From Desulfovibrionaceae bacterium (GTDB lineage: Bacteria; Desulfobacterota; Desulfovibrionia; Desulfovibrionales; Desulfovibrionaceae), in NCBI GenBank assembly GCA_030539415.1, contig JAUNSE010000109.1, forward strand, positions 1-6,997: DNA of 6,997 nucleotides, written 5' to 3'. Positions 6,024-6,997 of the stretch are shown here, piece by piece. Made by a program: the position numbers and the translations under genes. The notes under the pieces are model-generated. The model did no database searches. It was not told where the DNA came from and worked only from the letters and a program-made list of their open reading frames with translations. Every line of letters begins with the position of its first letter. Position 1 is the first letter of the stretch.

Positions 6024-6485
6024 ATGCGCAGCAGAAGCAGATTGCTGAATCCCGACGCCATTGCCCCGCTTGAGGCCTCGTGCGAACGCCGCGTGCGCTT
6101 CGGCGAGCTGGATCCCATGGGCATTGTCTGGCACGGCTGCTACGCGAGCTGGCTCGAGGACGGGCGCGAAGCCATAGGGCGGCGCTACGGCATCGCCTAC
6201 ACCGACTTCCACGCCCAGGGCTTCATGACGCCCCTGAAGCATCTGAGCATCGATTTCGTGCGTCCGCTCCGCTACGAGCAGGTCTACACCATCACGGCGA
6301 AGCTTTTGTGGAGCGAGGGCGCGCGCATGGATTTTGCCTATGTCATCAGCGACGCCGACGGCCAGGTCATGACCAGAGCCGAATCCGCGCAGCTCTTCAT
6401 GACGCTGGACGGCGAGCTCTTGCTCGAGCAGCCGGCCTGGTACCGCGCCTTCATGGAACGCTGGAAGCAGGGGGAAGTGCGCTGA
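6024..6485 (+). CDS. apeK: 4HBT/YbgC-like acyl-ACP thioesterase (ApeK-like)
   Basis: This 153-residue hotdog thioesterase carries the family signature RFGELDPMGIVWHGCYASWLE (given here as R25 to E45): catalytic-type Asp at D30, the IVWH strand with H37, and E45 in the central helix. Such enzymes hydrolyse acyl thioesters on ACP or CoA. Aryl polyene clusters encode one of these (ApeK), reported to bind the pathway ACPs, so release or editing of ACP-bound intermediates is expected. ATG 6024 was chosen over longer in-frame options because the upstream part lies within the dehydratase gene and because AAGGA stands at 6011-6015. About 20 residues precede the hotdog domain, slightly more than in short YbgC proteins. 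The stop overlaps the glycosyltransferase start by one base. The family is clear; the exact substrate is inferred from context. Confidence 0.85.
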   Translation: MRSRSRLLNPDAIAPLEASCERRVRFGELDPMGIVWHGCYASWLEDGREAIGRRYGIAYTDFHAQGFMTPLKHLSIDFVRPLRYEQVYTITAKLLWSEGARMDFAYVISDADGQVMTRAESAQLFMTLDGELLLEQPAWYRAFMERWKQGEVR

Positions 6486-6997
6486 TGCGGCTCTCCCAGG
6501 ACATACGCTGCTGCGTGCTGGTGCCCGTCTACAATCCCGGGAGCACGCTGCGCGCGGTCGTGCTCGCGGCTCTGGAACGCTGTCCCGACGTGCTGGTCGT
6601 GGACGACGGGTCCACCGACGGAGGCCCGGCGCAGCTGGCCGATCTGCCCGTGACCGTGATCGCCCAGCCGGCCAACAGGGGCAAGGGAGCGGCCATACGC
6701 CGCGGCGCCGGGGAGGCCCGCGCCATGGGCTTCACCCATGTCATCGTCATGGACGCGGACGGCCAGCACAGCGCGGACGATCTGCCTGCCTTCTTCGAGG
6801 CGGTGCGCAGCACACCCTGCGCCCTTGTCATCGGCGCCAGGGATTTCTCCGTGCCCAATGTGCCGAAAAGCTCGCGCTTCGGGCGGCGCTTCTCCTCCTT
6901 CTGGATGTTCGTGCAGACGGGCCTTTCCGTCTCCGACATGCAGAGCGGCTTCAGGGCCTATCCCCTGGCCCTGCTCGAGGCCGTGCCCTGCTCCGAG
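6485..6997 (+). CDS. Family 2 glycosyltransferase, N-terminal part (cut by window edge)
   Basis: The frame is open from ATG 6485 to the last base, giving 171 residues of a GT-A domain. Visible motifs are VPVYNPG near the start, VVDDGSTDG with D40-D41 for nucleotide binding, NRGKGAAIRRG (64-74), the metal-binding DADGQH (90-95) and DMQSGFR (151-157), typical of polyprenol-phosphate mannosyltransferase/ArnC-like GT2 enzymes. They transfer a sugar from an NDP-sugar to a lipid acceptor at the cytoplasmic side of the membrane. Aryl polyene clusters carry a GT2 gene, in some species fused to a lipid A-type acyltransferase; whether this one is fused lies beyond the window. The start overlaps the thioesterase stop (TGATG) and has GGGGGAAG at 6470-6477. 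Sugar and acceptor are unknown. Confidence 0.88.
   Translation, partial: MRLSQDIRCCVLVPVYNPGSTLRAVVLAALERCPDVLVVDDGSTDGGPAQLADLPVTVIAQPANRGKGAAIRRGAGEARAMGFTHVIVMDADGQHSADDLPAFFEAVRSTPCALVIGARDFSVPNVPKSSRFGRRFSSFWMFVQTGLSVSDMQSGFRAYPLALLEAVPCSE

Noticed and set aside
1..6997. CRISPR array, insertion sequence, tRNA or rRNA gene, attachment site
   Set aside because: No repeated spacer pattern, transposase-like protein, terminal inverted repeats or RNA-gene signature seen; the strand is filled by coherent pathway genes.

Overview
The window is a GC-rich stretch (about two-thirds G+C by eye) that is coding almost throughout on the + strand. It is the middle of one long operon-like gene train with no visible internal promoter or classical terminator. 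The gene content matches an aryl polyene (APE) type biosynthetic cluster: a type II polyketide/fatty-acid-like pathway that builds a polyene on an acyl carrier protein (ACP) and sends a lipid-linked product to the outer membrane. A LolA-like periplasmic carrier and two predicted lipoproteins point to a Gram-negative host. High GC combined with frequent AGG arginine codons would suit a Desulfovibrio/Bilophila-like lineage, but that taxonomic guess is weak.

Layout, left to right: the C-terminal end of an ACP-like protein (3-149); a PlsC-type acyltransferase (146-940); a small lipoprotein of a family I cannot name (951-1370); an ApeP-like hotdog dehydratase (1387-1809); a LolA-like carrier starting at TTG (1819-2520); an MMPL/RND exporter (2517-4964); a DUF3261-like putative lipoprotein (4961-5521); an ApeI-like hotdog dehydratase (5563-5961); a 4HBT thioesterase (6024-6485); and the N-terminal part of a GT2 glycosyltransferase (6485 to the right edge). 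Four junctions overlap by 1 or 4 bases (ATGA or TGATG). No gap exceeds 62 bases.

Likely teamwork: the ACP carries the growing chain. The ApeI/ApeP pair dehydrates 3-hydroxyacyl-ACP intermediates made by ketosynthases and a ketoreductase that must lie outside the window. The thioesterase releases or edits ACP-bound chains. The acyltransferase and glycosyltransferase would assemble the polyene into a larger lipid. The MMPL protein, LolA-like carrier and DUF3261-like lipoprotein would pass that lipid from inner to outer membrane.

Most interesting points: the two dehydratases have complementary half active sites (one keeps the catalytic His, the other the Glu); gene order differs from the enterobacterial APE order as I remember it; an unrecognised lipoprotein sits inside the cluster; and the export trio resembles a dedicated Lol-like relay. 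Core APE chemistry is already described. The possible novelty lies in the variant composition and the export/assembly parts.
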